Positions 7,832 through 16,475 of a stretch of 64,000 bases of DNA are shown piece after piece. The notes below the pieces were generated by a model. That model was not told the origin of the DNA. It searched no databases and saw only the letters and a program-made list of their open reading frames with translations. Positions within the stretch are counted from its first letter, which is position 1. Every line of letters begins with the position of its first letter. The position numbers and the translations under genes were made by a program. The stretch lies in assembly GCF_900091445.1 (NCBI RefSeq), contig NZ_LT607733.1, positions 2,682,501 through 2,746,500 of the forward strand, written 5' to 3'. The stretch comes from Micromonospora echinofusca. Lineage in GTDB: Bacteria > Actinomycetota > Actinomycetes > Mycobacteriales > Micromonosporaceae.

Positions 7832-8032
7832 CGGCGGCGGTCGAGGCCGAGCCGCGTGGCCGGACCCGGCGCGGCCCGCCGCGACTGGGCGCCGATCCGG
7901 TCCGTGCGCCGCGCGGCGGTGCGGCCGGTATGACGGTTCCGTTATGCCGCATATCGACGGCCCTCGCTCTAGCATTCACGTACATCGATGACCGGTGGTG
8001 GCACGCCGCCGGCCAACTCAGGGAGTGCGTGT

Positions 8033-9223
8033 ATGTTCCGACGACAACTGCTGCGCGCGGCGACCGCCGCGCTGGCGGCGGTGCTGGCCGCAACCGGAAT
8101 GCAGGTCGCCACCGACACGAGCGCGTCCGCCGCCGCTCGCACCGTCTACTACGACGCGAGCCGCGCCGGCGAGTTCCGCACCAACTTCGACCAGGCCGCG
8201 ACCATCTGGAACAGCCAGGTCAGCAACGTCCGGCTGGTTCCCCGCACGCCGGGCAACGTCACCATCTACGTCGACAGTGGCTGGCCGCGCGCCCAGGTCA
8301 GCGGGCTCGGCTCCGGCCGCGTCTGGATGGGCTGGACCGCCGTCAACCAGGGGTACGACCGCACCCGCATCGCCACCCACGAGATCGGCCACATCCTCGG
8401 CCTGCCCGATCGGCGTACCGGGCTCTGCTCCGACCTGATGTCGGGCAGCAGCGCGCCGGTCTCCTGCCGCAACGCGTACCCGAGCGCCGCCGAGGCGTCG
8501 CGGGTGAACCAGCTCTTCGCCGGCGGTCTCGCCGCGGCGGAGGCGCCGACCGGCACGTTCGTGTGGAACGACACCGACGACATCTCGCCGCTGGTGGTCA
8601 ACGGCCGGCCGGCCACCGAGAACTACCCGTGGATGGTGTACGTCTCCGGCTGCACCGGCACGCTGATCAAGGCGAACTGGGCGGTCACCGCCAAGCACTG
8701 CGGGACCCCCTCCTCGGTGCGGGTCGGCAGCATCTACCGCAACAGCGGTGGCACCGTCGTCTCGGTGATCCGGGCGGTGAACCACCCGAGCGTCGACGTC
8801 AAGCTGCTCCGGCTGTCCAGCTCGGTCAGCTACGCCCCGGCGCCGATCCCGAGCACCTCCGGCGCGGTCGGCACCGCCACCCGGATCATCGGCTGGGGCC
8901 AGACCTGCGCCCCCCGGGGTTGCGGTAGCGCCCCGACCGTCGCGCACGAACTGGACACCTCGATCGTCGCGGACAGCCGCTGCCTCGGCATCAACGGCCC
9001 GTACGAGATCTGCACCAACAACACCAACGGCAACGCGGGCGCCTGCTACGGCGACTCGGGCGGCCCGCAGGTGCGCCGGATCAACGGGGCGTGGGCCCTG
9101 ATCGGCGCCACCAGCCGGGCCGGCAACAACAACTCCACCTGCGCCACCGGCCCGTCCATCTACGTGGACCTGCCGTCCATCCGCACCTGGATCAACACCC
9201 AGGTCGGTGGCCTGCCGGTCTGA
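8033..9223 (+). CDS. Secreted snapalysin-type metalloprotease fused to a trypsin-like serine protease
   Basis: The protein has 396 residues. A signal peptide covers residues 1 to about 35 (two arginines, alanine-rich core, ASA-A). Residues 36-165 are an M7 snapalysin-like domain with HEIGHILGLPD at 116-126, the HExxHxxGxxD zinc motif whose third ligand is Asp. Residues 180-396 are an S1 trypsin-fold domain with a full triad: His222 (TAKHC), Asp255 (VDVKLLRL) and Ser342 (GDSGGP), plus paired cysteines. Free-standing snapalysins are about the size of the first part alone, so this is a two-protease fusion. The ATG at 8033 follows AGGGAG. Both active sites look intact. Likely role: extracellular protein digestion. 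Confidence 0.9.
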   Translation: MFRRQLLRAATAALAAVLAATGMQVATDTSASAAARTVYYDASRAGEFRTNFDQAATIWNSQVSNVRLVPRTPGNVTIYVDSGWPRAQVSGLGSGRVWMGWTAVNQGYDRTRIATHEIGHILGLPDRRTGLCSDLMSGSSAPVSCRNAYPSAAEASRVNQLFAGGLAAAEAPTGTFVWNDTDDISPLVVNGRPATENYPWMVYVSGCTGTLIKANWAVTAKHCGTPSSVRVGSIYRNSGGTVVSVIRAVNHPSVDVKLLRLSSSVSYAPAPIPSTSGAVGTATRIIGWGQTCAPRGCGSAPTVAHELDTSIVADSRCLGINGPYEICTNNTNGNAGACYGDSGGPQVRRINGAWALIGATSRAGNNNSTCATGPSIYVDLPSIRTWINTQVGGLPV

Positions 9224-9231
9224 CCCACCCG

Positions 9232-9265
9232 GTACGGGGGACGCCGCTGACGGCGTCCCCCGTAC
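9232..9265 (+). terminator. Hairpin terminator after the protease fusion
   Basis: A 14-bp perfect stem (9232-9245 with 9252-9265) with loop GCTGAC starts 9 bases after the stop, followed by a pyrimidine-rich GTCTGTCTTC. Confidence 0.7.
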
Positions 9266-9358
9266 GTCTGTCTTCGGGCCGCGTCGTCGGGGCGTCACGC
9301 GGCGACCACCCGGAGTGCGGTACGGTGCCTGGCACATCGACCCCTTCCGAGGTGAACC

Positions 9359-10144
9359 ATGCGTGTCGTGGCCGCGCTCGCCCTGACCCTGGCGTTGGCT
9401 CCCGCGCCGACGCCCTCCGGCGGACCGGTGGGCGACCTGCTCGACGGCGTCGGTCGGGTCGTCGGCGACCTGCTCGACGGTGGTGGGAAGGCCACCCCGG
9501 GCACCTCCCCGACGCCCGTCCCGTCCCACTCGACGGCGCCCACCCCGGGCCCGGTCGGCCCCTCCGTCGCCCCGGTGGCGCCCGGGCGGTCCGCGCCCGC
9601 CAGCGCCGGCGTCGCCGGACCCGCACCCGTGAGCGCCCGCGACGGGACGGCCGGACGCCCGGCGGCACGGGAGGGTGAGCCGCCCGCGAACGGGCCGGGC
9701 GCCACCTCCGACGCTCCCTCGACGGTCGCGGCCCCGCCCCGCGAGGACGACGGGGGAGTGGACCGGTGGCTGGTCTACTGCCTGGCGCTGGGCGTCCTGG
9801 TGCTGTCCGTGCTGCTCGTCCTGACCCGGCGTCGTCAGCCTGCCGTCGTTGCGACCGGTACGGCTGGCCCGGCGACCGACGCGGGTGCCGCGGGGAGCGG
9901 CGCGGCCGTTGCGGCTGGTCCGGCGGCCGGCGGGGATGTCGCGGCGGCGGTTGGGGCGGGGAGTGGCGCGCCCGGGTCGGCGAGTGGCGCGGTTGGCGCG
10001 GCCAGCCCGGCGGCCCTCACCCCGGACCCGTACGAGGAGCCCGTGGCCGACAACGTGACCCACCTGCCGACGGAACTCAACGCGATCTACGAGTTGGGTC
10101 GGCTCGACGAGCGGCTCGTCCAGGAGCGCAACCGCCGGTCCTGA
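9359..10144 (+). CDS. Exported membrane-anchored protein, low complexity, unidentified
   Basis: The 261-residue protein starts with a signal-like segment (MRVVAALALTLALAPAPTP). A low-complexity Pro/Ala/Gly/Thr stretch follows to about residue 130, then one membrane helix at about 137-157 (WLVYCLALGVLVLSVLLVL) ending in RRR. An Ala/Gly-rich cytosolic part follows and finishes with an ordered-looking tail (NVTHLPTELNAIYELGRLDERLVQERNRRS). ATG at 9359 has GAGGTGA before it. I recognise no domain. Confidence 0.65.
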   Translation: MRVVAALALTLALAPAPTPSGGPVGDLLDGVGRVVGDLLDGGGKATPGTSPTPVPSHSTAPTPGPVGPSVAPVAPGRSAPASAGVAGPAPVSARDGTAGRPAAREGEPPANGPGATSDAPSTVAAPPREDDGGVDRWLVYCLALGVLVLSVLLVLTRRRQPAVVATGTAGPATDAGAAGSGAAVAAGPAAGGDVAAAVGAGSGAPGSASGAVGAASPAALTPDPYEEPVADNVTHLPTELNAIYELGRLDERLVQERNRRS

Positions 10145-10380
10145 GCCGGACGAGCAGCGACCGGGCGAACCCGGGGCGCGACTGCGCAGGCAGGTCACCG
10201 GCGACGGTGTCGTGCGACGGCTGCCAGAAGCCACGAACCACATCGCGCCCTTCGGCTCGTGTAGTTAGGGCCGGTCGCGGTTCGTGACACGGGTCCGTCT
10301 CACCGCTTCAGCGAAACCTCGGCGGTCGCGGTTCAGGACCCGGGCGAGGCGGTGACGGTTCCGCTCGAACCCAGGTGGTT

Positions 10381-10416
10381 TCCCGTTCGCGCCGTCGGCG
10401 GACGGCGCGAACGGGA
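10381..10416. terminator. Strong bidirectional hairpin between convergent genes
   Basis: A perfect 16-bp stem (10381-10396 with 10401-10416) has loop GGCG. It lies 6 bases past the stop of the minus-strand hemerythrin gene and also downstream of the plus-strand gene ending at 10144. The rest of 10145-10380 holds nothing I recognise. Confidence 0.65.
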
Positions 10417-10422
10417 CGCGGC

Positions 10423-10884
10423 TCAGCTAATCGGGCCGAAGATCCCGGTACGGTCGAAGTCGGCATCCATGCTGTCCAGCACCGCTCCCAGTTGCTTCTC
10501 CTCGTACTTGAAGTGCGTCTCCATGACCGCCTCGATCCCGTCCAGGTGACGGTGTGCCACCTCCGGGTCGGTCGAGTCGGCCACCGCCTTCTGTAATCCA
10601 CCGATGAGGTGCTCAATCATGTTGTGGTCCTGAGTCAGCTTCGCGACCACCGGCGCCAGGTCGGGTCGCGCCCGTAGCAGTTCCGGGAACAGCGAACCGT
10701 CCTCGGCGCGATGATGGCCGGACAGGGCAGCGCAGAACCCGTGGCAGAACAACAGCAGGTCGGTGGCGGCGTCGGCGGGGTCGCCGCCGTCCAGTCGCGC
10801 CCGCGCCAGCGCCAACGCATTGCGCAGCTTGCCGTGCACCCGCTGTAGTTCTCCGCCCCAGGCGGTGACGCGGTCAGTCGGCAA
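10423..10884 (-). CDS. Hemerythrin HHE-domain protein
   Basis: The 153-residue helical protein has the spaced His/Glu ligands of a hemerythrin-like di-iron or HHE domain: QRVHGKL, FCHGFCAALSGHHRAEDGSLFPEL, DHNMIEHLIGG and METHFKYEEKQL. Such domains bind oxygen, NO or iron. The TTG at 10884 is chosen because GGGAGG precedes it by 6 bases, no ATG or GTG is suitable, and it overlaps the hydrolase gene by 11 bases. The two are therefore translationally coupled. Confidence 0.8.
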   Translation of the reverse strand: MPTDRVTAWGGELQRVHGKLRNALALARARLDGGDPADAATDLLLFCHGFCAALSGHHRAEDGSLFPELLRARPDLAPVVAKLTQDHNMIEHLIGGLQKAVADSTDPEVAHRHLDGIEAVMETHFKYEEKQLGAVLDSMDADFDRTGIFGPIS

Positions 10885-11674
10885 GAACGCCCTCCCGCCG
10901 CAGCCAGGCAGCGCACGCGGTCGTCCAGGACGCGGTGTGCGGCTCGCGTGCAATGAACTTATGCGGCTGACCGCCGTATTCCACGCCGTCGGCCAAGCCG
11001 ATGCCGTGGCTGCCGCCCGGGTAGACGTGCAACTCCACCGGTACCGCGGCGGCCGCCAGCGCCCGGGTCCACTCCAGGGCGTTGGGCAGGCCCGGCGGGT
11101 CCTGAGCGGTGGCCCATACGAAGGTCGGGCACACCGAAGCGTCCACATGCTTGGCAGGGGATAGCTCGTCCTTGATGGGCAGCAGGTCGCCGAGCAGGTT
11201 CTCGACCACCGGCGGCGGCAGCAGGTCGAGGTCGGCCAGCGCGTAGGCCAGGATCGCGAAGTCCGGTCGGGGCGGGTCGGCGACGCCCTCCTCGATGGAC
11301 AGGACCCGGCCGGTCATGAGCAGGCCGGCGAGTTGGCCGCCCGCGCTTGATCCGATGACGCCGACCCGGCCGACGTCGAGGCCGTGGTCGCCGTTGCGGA
11401 TGTGGTCCAACCCGGCCCGGGCGTCTTCGAGCGGGGCCGGGAACCGGTCCGGCAGCAGCCGGTAGGACAGGACGAAGGCGTGGATGCCGAGGCCGGACAG
11501 CCAGCGCGCGTAGCCTTCGCCCTCGTGCGGTGGAAGTTCCCGGAAGCCGCCGCCGGGCAGGACGAGGACGGCGGGTCGGGGGCCGAAGAACCGGTCCTCG
11601 GCGGGGTAAAGCGTGATCTTCTGTGAAATTGGGGTGGGAATGGCCGTAGCCACCTTTCGATACGACGCCTCCAT
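10874..11674 (-). CDS. Alpha/beta-hydrolase, acetyl-esterase (BD-FAE/xylan esterase) type
   Basis: The protein has 266 residues. It contains the oxyanion motif PGGGF (about 40-44), the nucleophile elbow GSSAGG with Ser110, Asp in the ATAQDPPG region and His in GGSHGIG, completing the triad. There is no signal peptide, so it is cytosolic. The ATG at 11674 overlaps base for base with a start on the other strand at 11673, so one of the two starts may be wrong; GTG at 11653 is an alternative. It forms an operon with the hemerythrin gene. The substrate is unknown. Confidence 0.8.
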   Translation of the reverse strand: MEASYRKVATAIPTPISQKITLYPAEDRFFGPRPAVLVLPGGGFRELPPHEGEGYARWLSGLGIHAFVLSYRLLPDRFPAPLEDARAGLDHIRNGDHGLDVGRVGVIGSSAGGQLAGLLMTGRVLSIEEGVADPPRPDFAILAYALADLDLLPPPVVENLLGDLLPIKDELSPAKHVDASVCPTFVWATAQDPPGLPNALEWTRALAAAAVPVELHVYPGGSHGIGLADGVEYGGQPHKFIAREPHTASWTTACAAWLRREGVLAD

Positions 11675-11864
11675 GCCTGACGATCAATCCGCCACCGGCA
11701 CGCGACGCTGCTGGCACTATAACCGCGACCCGCAGATGAGCCGGCACCTGATCGTGACCGTGCGGGCCACGAGCCGGCCGCTGGACTGGCTGATCATCGG
11801 AGCCCGCGACATGACCGCCGATGAGGCGGCCGAGTACGACCGATGGGAGGCTGATCATGACTGA
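11673..11864 (+). CDS. Small protein of unknown function
   Basis: This 63-residue ORF (MPDDQSATGTRRCWHYNRDP...) has high G/C at third positions and a plausible globular composition, including WLIIGARDMTADEAAEYDRWEADHD. I do not recognise it. Small ORFs like this are common in actinobacterial integrative elements, which fits the debris that begins right after it. An ATG at 11640 is an alternative start. Confidence 0.45.
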   Translation: MPDDQSATGTRRCWHYNRDPQMSRHLIVTVRATSRPLDWLIIGARDMTADEAAEYDRWEADHD

Positions 11865-11868
11865 CGAG

Positions 11869-12081
11869 AGGGAAATACGGGGTGAGGTTCCGGCCGGCGC
11901 GGGACTGCAGATACACGCCGTCGGCCTCCCGGTAGGCGATCGCCCTCCAGCCGTCACACTTCGGCTCGTACACCAGGTCCGGGCCCTCCGGCATGGCGTC
12001 GACCGATACTGCGAGCATCGGCGCGACCGGCCGCCGCAGCACCCCGGCGGGCGCTCCAGCCCGGCGCCGCGCCGGGCTCAC
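11869..12081 (-). pseudogene. Truncated ATP-dependent DNA ligase (LigC/LigD-type) N-terminus
   Basis: Seventy-one codons read like the start of an actinobacterial ATP-dependent DNA ligase: RPVAPMLAVSVDAMPEG, then YEPKCDGWRAIAY with the adenylated-lysine motif KxDG (Lys41), then SRAGRNLTPYFP. Homology stops abruptly at about 11869; the remaining frame is unrelated and more than 200 residues of catalytic and OB domain are missing. No other ligase piece is nearby. The break lies within 5 bases of the end of the small plus-strand ORF, suggesting a deletion or insertion joint. Confidence 0.6.
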
Positions 12082-12346
12082 CGTCCCCGCCGGTCTGAGC
12101 GGTCCTCACCTTCGCGTCGTGGGGGAGGGGTGACCCGGTAGGGACGAAGATCCGCAGAAGCCGATGCCCGAGGGCCGGCAGGTCGGGGGCTGGCCGGTGA
12201 AGGATCGCGCCCGTGGACGAGGACCATGTAGGCCGGGACGGCACCGTGGCTAGCACGGGCGGCGAGCACGGCGCCCAGGTGGACCGGTGGCAAGCCGACC
12301 CGGACCGCAGCGCCGGTCACGGCGCGAGGACCGGAAGCGGCGCGGC
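12082..12346. other. Gene-poor stretch between ligase remnant and intron
   Basis: No supported gene. Several open frames cross it on the minus strand, but none resembles a family I know and none has a ribosome binding site. It may be the interrupted host sequence of the adjacent group II intron. Confidence 0.4.
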
Positions 12347-13034
12347 GTGCGCCACGAGGCGCTGTTTGACCGTGCGGAGGTGAAAGGACTCCGCCGGCGG
12401 CCTGTCGTAGCAGGCCGCTTGAAGTTGGGGGCAGCCTGGGCCCGGAGACGCGGGTGAGGGTGGGAGCAGCCCTGACAACGACGGGACGCGTCGGCACTGC
12501 CAGACGGCGCGGGTCCGGCAAACGAGTGGGAAAGGTGTACGTGAGGGACCAGTGTTGTAAAGCCCTTCAAGGCTTCCACCAGCTCGAATCTGGCGGATCT
12601 GGGCTGGGTTGCGGTGCGCACCCGTCGGTTGACCGGTGGGGAACTCCTGGACCGGGTGTCGCGGTCGGTCGGGAGGCTCTGGTGAAGGACTACGGCGTAG
12701 CCAGGGCGATGCCGCAGGGGCATAGCTGGACACCTAATCCGACGAACGGTCAGCAGTGAACGTGGGAACCATCTCGCACCACTCCACGACTCCGATCGTG
12801 CAGGTCGGCACGGGGATAGGCGCGTCGTCTGCCGAAGGGGCGGGATGGGGCGGGGCCTGCGTAGTACTCCGGGCACGGGAAAGCCGTGCACATGGGGAAG
12901 GCGGGCAGCAAGTTCGAGCAGCATGGATCAACAGGTCAGGAGTCCGTCCGTGAATACGGGCGAACTACTCCTTGAGCCCGACGTGGCCGAGGATCGGGTA
13001 CTGAGGATGCAGACCAAGCTGCACCGCTGGGCCG
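12347..13034 (+). mobile_element. 5' part of a group II intron, truncated
   Basis: The element begins GTGCGCC-ACGA-GGCGC at 12347, the typical GUGCG intron start folding into the first hairpin. It continues with conserved ribozyme stretches, including GTGAAGGACTACGGCGTAGCC, GAACGTGGGAACC, and the block before the maturase ORF (12862-12898: GTAGTACTCCGGGCACGGG followed by AAAGCCGTGCACATGGGGA). The maturase ATG is at 12923. Similarity ends at about 13034. No domain V or VI is found downstream, so the 3' half is deleted and it cannot splice. Base composition is lower in GC than its surroundings. Confidence 0.75.
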
Positions 13035-13036
13035 GT
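12923..13036 (+). pseudogene. Truncated group II intron reverse transcriptase/maturase (LtrA type)
   Basis: ATG at 12923 begins MDQQVRSPSVNTGE and reaches RVLRMQTKLHRWAGE, the characteristic N-terminus of actinobacterial intron maturases. After about 37 codons similarity is lost; the frame runs on to a stop at 13109-13111 without RT motifs. No YADD, X or endonuclease domain remains. Confidence 0.7.
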
Positions 13037-13205
13037 GAGCGTCACCTACTTCACCGCCGACACCCTCGACGCCGCCTGCCGCCAGGCGCAGCGGCTGCTC
13101 GACGCCGTTGACGGCCCGGCCGACCGTTACGGCGAGCTGTATGCCCACGACGGAGACGGCACCGCGGTCTACGGCGACACCATTCACCGGCCGAGTGACC
13201 ATTGA
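13035..13205 (+). CDS. Small acidic protein, possibly from an integrative element
   Basis: GTG at 13035 opens a 56-residue frame, VSVTYFTADTLDAACRQAQR..., with good codon bias. It ends 8 bp before a strong hairpin. Its start coincides with the point where intron similarity stops. I do not know the family; the pattern (short, VTYFTADTL start, acidic) resembles small hypothetical proteins of actinobacterial integrative elements. It may be a whole gene or the 3' part of one. Confidence 0.4.
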   Translation: MSVTYFTADTLDAACRQAQRLLDAVDGPADRYGELYAHDGDGTAVYGDTIHRPSDH

Positions 13206-13212
13206 AAGCGCG

Positions 13213-13248
13213 CGAATGGGCGGCCCCATTGACCGGGCCGCCCATTCG
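13213..13248. terminator. Hairpin terminator
   Basis: A perfect 14-bp stem (13213-13226 with 13235-13248) with an 8-base loop lies just after the small ORF stop at 13205. Nothing else is recognised in the rest of the 256-base gap before the kinase gene. Confidence 0.6.
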
Positions 13249-13461
13249 GCTGCATGTATCCGGTGGCTCTACGGTCCACGGGGACCTGATCACCCCTGGC
13301 TGAGTGCCGTGGACGGCAAGCGGGGCGGGTCGAGGCTCGGGGGCAGTGAGGAAGGGGCACCGGGTGCCCGGCCCCGCGTGCACGCCAAGGCCGGCAGACC
13401 CCTGATGAGCGCTGAGAGCAGCGTGAACTGGTGCCGATCATGCGCTCCCACAGCATCCCTG

Positions 13462-16296
13462 TCAGGGGGGTGGGGGGAGGCGGCGTTCGATGGTGACGAT
13501 GGTGCCCTCGGCGGTCGACATCAGCCGCACGTCGCCGTACGCGTTCATCAGCGTGGCGCCCCGACCCCGGTCCATCGCGGGGCGGCGGTCGCGCCACGTG
13601 CCGAAGTCGCGCACCGTGATCCGTACGGAGCCGTCGGCCACCCGTAGCCGTACCCGCACCTCGGGGCGGGTCGGGCGTTGGGCGTGCTCGACGGCGTTGT
13701 TGACCGCCTCGGAGGCGGCCAGCAGCAAGTCGGCCACGGTGTCCGGATCGACGTCCAGCCCCTCCAGCGAGGCCCGTACGTCCCGCCGCATCGCGGCTGC
13801 CGACGTGGGCTGCGACGGGTACGTCCAGCCCTCGTCCACCGCGGCCGGTTGCCCGGGAGCCGGGCGCCGGGCCTCGTCGTGCGCGTACCCGACGTTTCCG
13901 CCGTCGGGCGCGGGGTGCGGGACCTCCGTCGCGACGGCGTCCCCGGTCGGCGGGCCGGCGGGGACGTCCTGCCGGCCCGGGGCGCCGCCGTGCGCGTCCG
14001 TGGTGCCGCCGCGCGCGTCGGGGGTCGAGTCGTCGCGACGGTCTCCCCGGCTACGGGCGCCGTGCAGGGTGGCCCGGATCCGAGCGATCAGATCGGCCGC
14101 GGCGAAGGGCTTGACGACGTAGTCGTCGGCGCCCAGGTCGAGCCCCTCCACGCTGGCGTCCCCGCCGGCGCGGGCGGAGAGCACCACCACCGGCAGCGTC
14201 CGGGTGTCGGCCTGCCGGCGCAGCCGGCGGACCAGCTCGAAGCCGTCGACCTCGGGCATCATCACGTCGGTGAGCACCAGGTCGGGCCGTTCCCGGCGGA
14301 TCGCCTCCAGCGCCTGCCGCCCGTCGCCGACCGTCTGCACCTGCCAGCCCTGCTCGCCCAGCAACCGGGCCAGGTACGCGCGCATGTCGGCGTTGTCGTC
14401 GGCGACCAGGATCCGCGCGTGCCGCGACGCGTCCTCGCCACCGTACGCCCGCACCGGTGGCCCGGCCGGCGCGGACGCCCCCGCCCGCGCCGGATCGGCC
14501 AGCCAGCCGATCGCCTCCTGGGCGGCGGCCCGGGCCGCGCCCCCGATCCCGTCGACCTCGGCGACCGGCCCGGCGGTACGCCCCGTGGCGGACCAGGGCA
14601 GCGCCACGGTGAACGTCGTGCCCGTCCCGATGCGGCTCTCCACCCGCACGTCGCCGCCCTCCAGGCGGGCCAACTCCCGCACCAGGGCGAGCCCGATGCC
14701 GGTGCCCTCGTGACTGCGCGACCGGGCGCCCTGCACGCGGTGGAAGCGCTCGAAGAGCCGGGGCAGGTCCTCCTCGGCGATGCCGATGCCCGTGTCGGCG
14801 ACGGTCAGCCGGATCTCCTCGTCGTCGGCGGTGAGGGCGACGCGGATCCGGCCGACGAAGGTGTACTTCAGGGCGTTGGACAGCAGGTTGGTGACGATGC
14901 GTTCCCAGTTGACCGGGTCGACGCAGACCGGGCGCGGCAGCGGCGGACAGTCGACCTCCAGGCGCAGCCCGGCGCGTTCGACGGCCGCCCGGAAGACGCT
15001 CGACAGCTCGGCGGTCAGCCCGGCCAGGTCGACCTCGCGGGCCTGGCTGTGTGCCTGCCCGGCCTCCAGGCTGGAGAAGGTGAGCAGACTGTTGACCAGG
15101 GTGAGCAGCCGGGTGGCGTTGCGCCAGGCGGTGTCGACGCGCTCCCGCTGCGCCGCCGGCAGGGGATGCTCGTTGTCGTTGAGGGCGTCGGCCAGCGGGC
15201 CGAGCATCAGCGTCAGTGGGGTCCGGAACTCGTGGCTGACGTTGGTGAAGAAGCCGGTCTTGACCCGGTCCAGCTCGGCGAGCGTCTCGGCCCGCCGGCG
15301 CTCCTCCTCGTACGCCTGGGCGTTGCGCACGGCGACGGCCACCTGCTGGGCGAGCAGCGCGTGGAACGACCGGTACGCCTCGTCCAGCCCACGGCTGGGG
15401 CTGACCCCGACCAGCAGCACCCCGAGCGGCTGGCCCGCCTCGGCGGAGGGCAGCGGCAGGGCGAGGGCGGTACCGACCGGGTCGCCCCACGGTCCGGCGG
15501 GCAGGGTGAGCCACCGCTCGACGCCGGCCACCTCGGTCGTCGTGCCGCCGGCGGCGGCCGCCAGCCCCCACCCGTGCTCCTGGCCCGTGGACAGCGTGGC
15601 GGGCAGGGCGGCGGCCACCGGCTCCCCGCCGACGCAGGCGGCGCGGCGCAGCAGCGCGCCGTCGCGCAGGTAGATCGCGGCGAACGGGACGTCCAGCGGG
15701 TGCCCGCCGATGGCCTCGGCGAGGCGGACGCAGGTGCTCTCGACGTCGACGGTACGCCCGTCGCCGCCGACCGACAGGTCGCGCAGCAGGCGCAGCCGGC
15801 GCTCCCCGACGACCTGCTCGGTGACCTCGCTGCACACGGTGAGCACCCCCACCGTGCGTCCCTCGTCGTCGCGGGCGGGGGCGTGCGAGACGCTGAAGTA
15901 CGCCTCCTCGCGGTAGCCGGCCCGGTCGAGCAGCAGTTGCAGGGCCGGTACCCAGCTGGCGACCCCGGTCGCCATCGCCTCGACGATCAGGGGGGCCAGC
16001 ACGTCCCAGCCCTCGGCCAGGGTGATCCGGACGTCCCCGCCGAGCGCGTCGGGGTGCTTGTCGCCGATCAGCGCCGAGTACGCGTCGTTGTAGAGCTGGG
16101 TGAAGCGCTCGCCCCACAGCAGGAGCATCGGATAGCGGGAGGAGAGGACCATCCGGACCGCCGCGCGCAGGCTCTGCGGCCAGCCGTCGACCGGGCCGAG
16201 CGGAGTCTCCGCCCAGTCCAGGCGCGCCATCAGCCGCCCGGTCTCACCGCCGTCGGTGAACAGGTCCCCCGTGGGTCGCGTCACCCTCGGTCGCAC
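13462..16296 (-). CDS. Hybrid sensor histidine kinase: PAS-GAF-HisKA-HATPase-REC-HATPase (RsbW-like)
   Basis: The protein has 944 residues and no membrane helix. In order: a PAS-like domain (about 15-170, LDWAETPLGPVDGWPQSLR, YNDAYSALIG), a GAF domain (about 175-335), a HisKA with the H-box VSHEFRTPL (His near 358), an HATPase with NLLSNALKY and DTGIGIA, and a receiver domain with the phospho-acceptor in LTDVMMPEVDG (Asp near 677) and a VKPF end. A low-complexity linker follows, then a second, serine-kinase-like HATPase (about 845-944, SEAVNNAVEHA, DRGRGATLM) typical of RsbW/SpoIIAB anti-sigma factors. One chain thus carries two-component and partner-switch modules. Its cognate output is not adjacent. 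Confidence 0.9.
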   Translation of the reverse strand: MRPRVTRPTGDLFTDGGETGRLMARLDWAETPLGPVDGWPQSLRAAVRMVLSSRYPMLLLWGERFTQLYNDAYSALIGDKHPDALGGDVRITLAEGWDVLAPLIVEAMATGVASWVPALQLLLDRAGYREEAYFSVSHAPARDDEGRTVGVLTVCSEVTEQVVGERRLRLLRDLSVGGDGRTVDVESTCVRLAEAIGGHPLDVPFAAIYLRDGALLRRAACVGGEPVAAALPATLSTGQEHGWGLAAAAGGTTTEVAGVERWLTLPAGPWGDPVGTALALPLPSAEAGQPLGVLLVGVSPSRGLDEAYRSFHALLAQQVAVAVRNAQAYEEERRRAETLAELDRVKTGFFTNVSHEFRTPLTLMLGPLADALNDNEHPLPAAQRERVDTAWRNATRLLTLVNSLLTFSSLEAGQAHSQAREVDLAGLTAELSSVFRAAVERAGLRLEVDCPPLPRPVCVDPVNWERIVTNLLSNALKYTFVGRIRVALTADDEEIRLTVADTGIGIAEEDLPRLFERFHRVQGARSRSHEGTGIGLALVRELARLEGGDVRVESRIGTGTTFTVALPWSATGRTAGPVAEVDGIGGAARAAAQEAIGWLADPARAGASAPAGPPVRAYGGEDASRHARILVADDNADMRAYLARLLGEQGWQVQTVGDGRQALEAIRRERPDLVLTDVMMPEVDGFELVRRLRRQADTRTLPVVVLSARAGGDASVEGLDLGADDYVVKPFAAADLIARIRATLHGARSRGDRRDDSTPDARGGTTDAHGGAPGRQDVPAGPPTGDAVATEVPHPAPDGGNVGYAHDEARRPAPGQPAAVDEGWTYPSQPTSAAAMRRDVRASLEGLDVDPDTVADLLLAASEAVNNAVEHAQRPTRPEVRVRLRVADGSVRITVRDFGTWRDRRPAMDRGRGATLMNAYGDVRLMSTAEGTIVTIERRLPPPP

Positions 16297-16475
16297 CTCA
16301 TCGCAGCCCTCACTTCCGGGCCCCGACGACCCTTGCTGGCGTTACCCGCACATCCTGGCACCCGGTCCGAGCTGCATGCCCGCCGGCACCCCAGCGCGTC
16401 TCTGTACCCGGGCGTCCGCGTTTCCACACCTGCCGGTAGCGGATTCGGGCGAACCGTCGGAGCGGACGACGCCGG

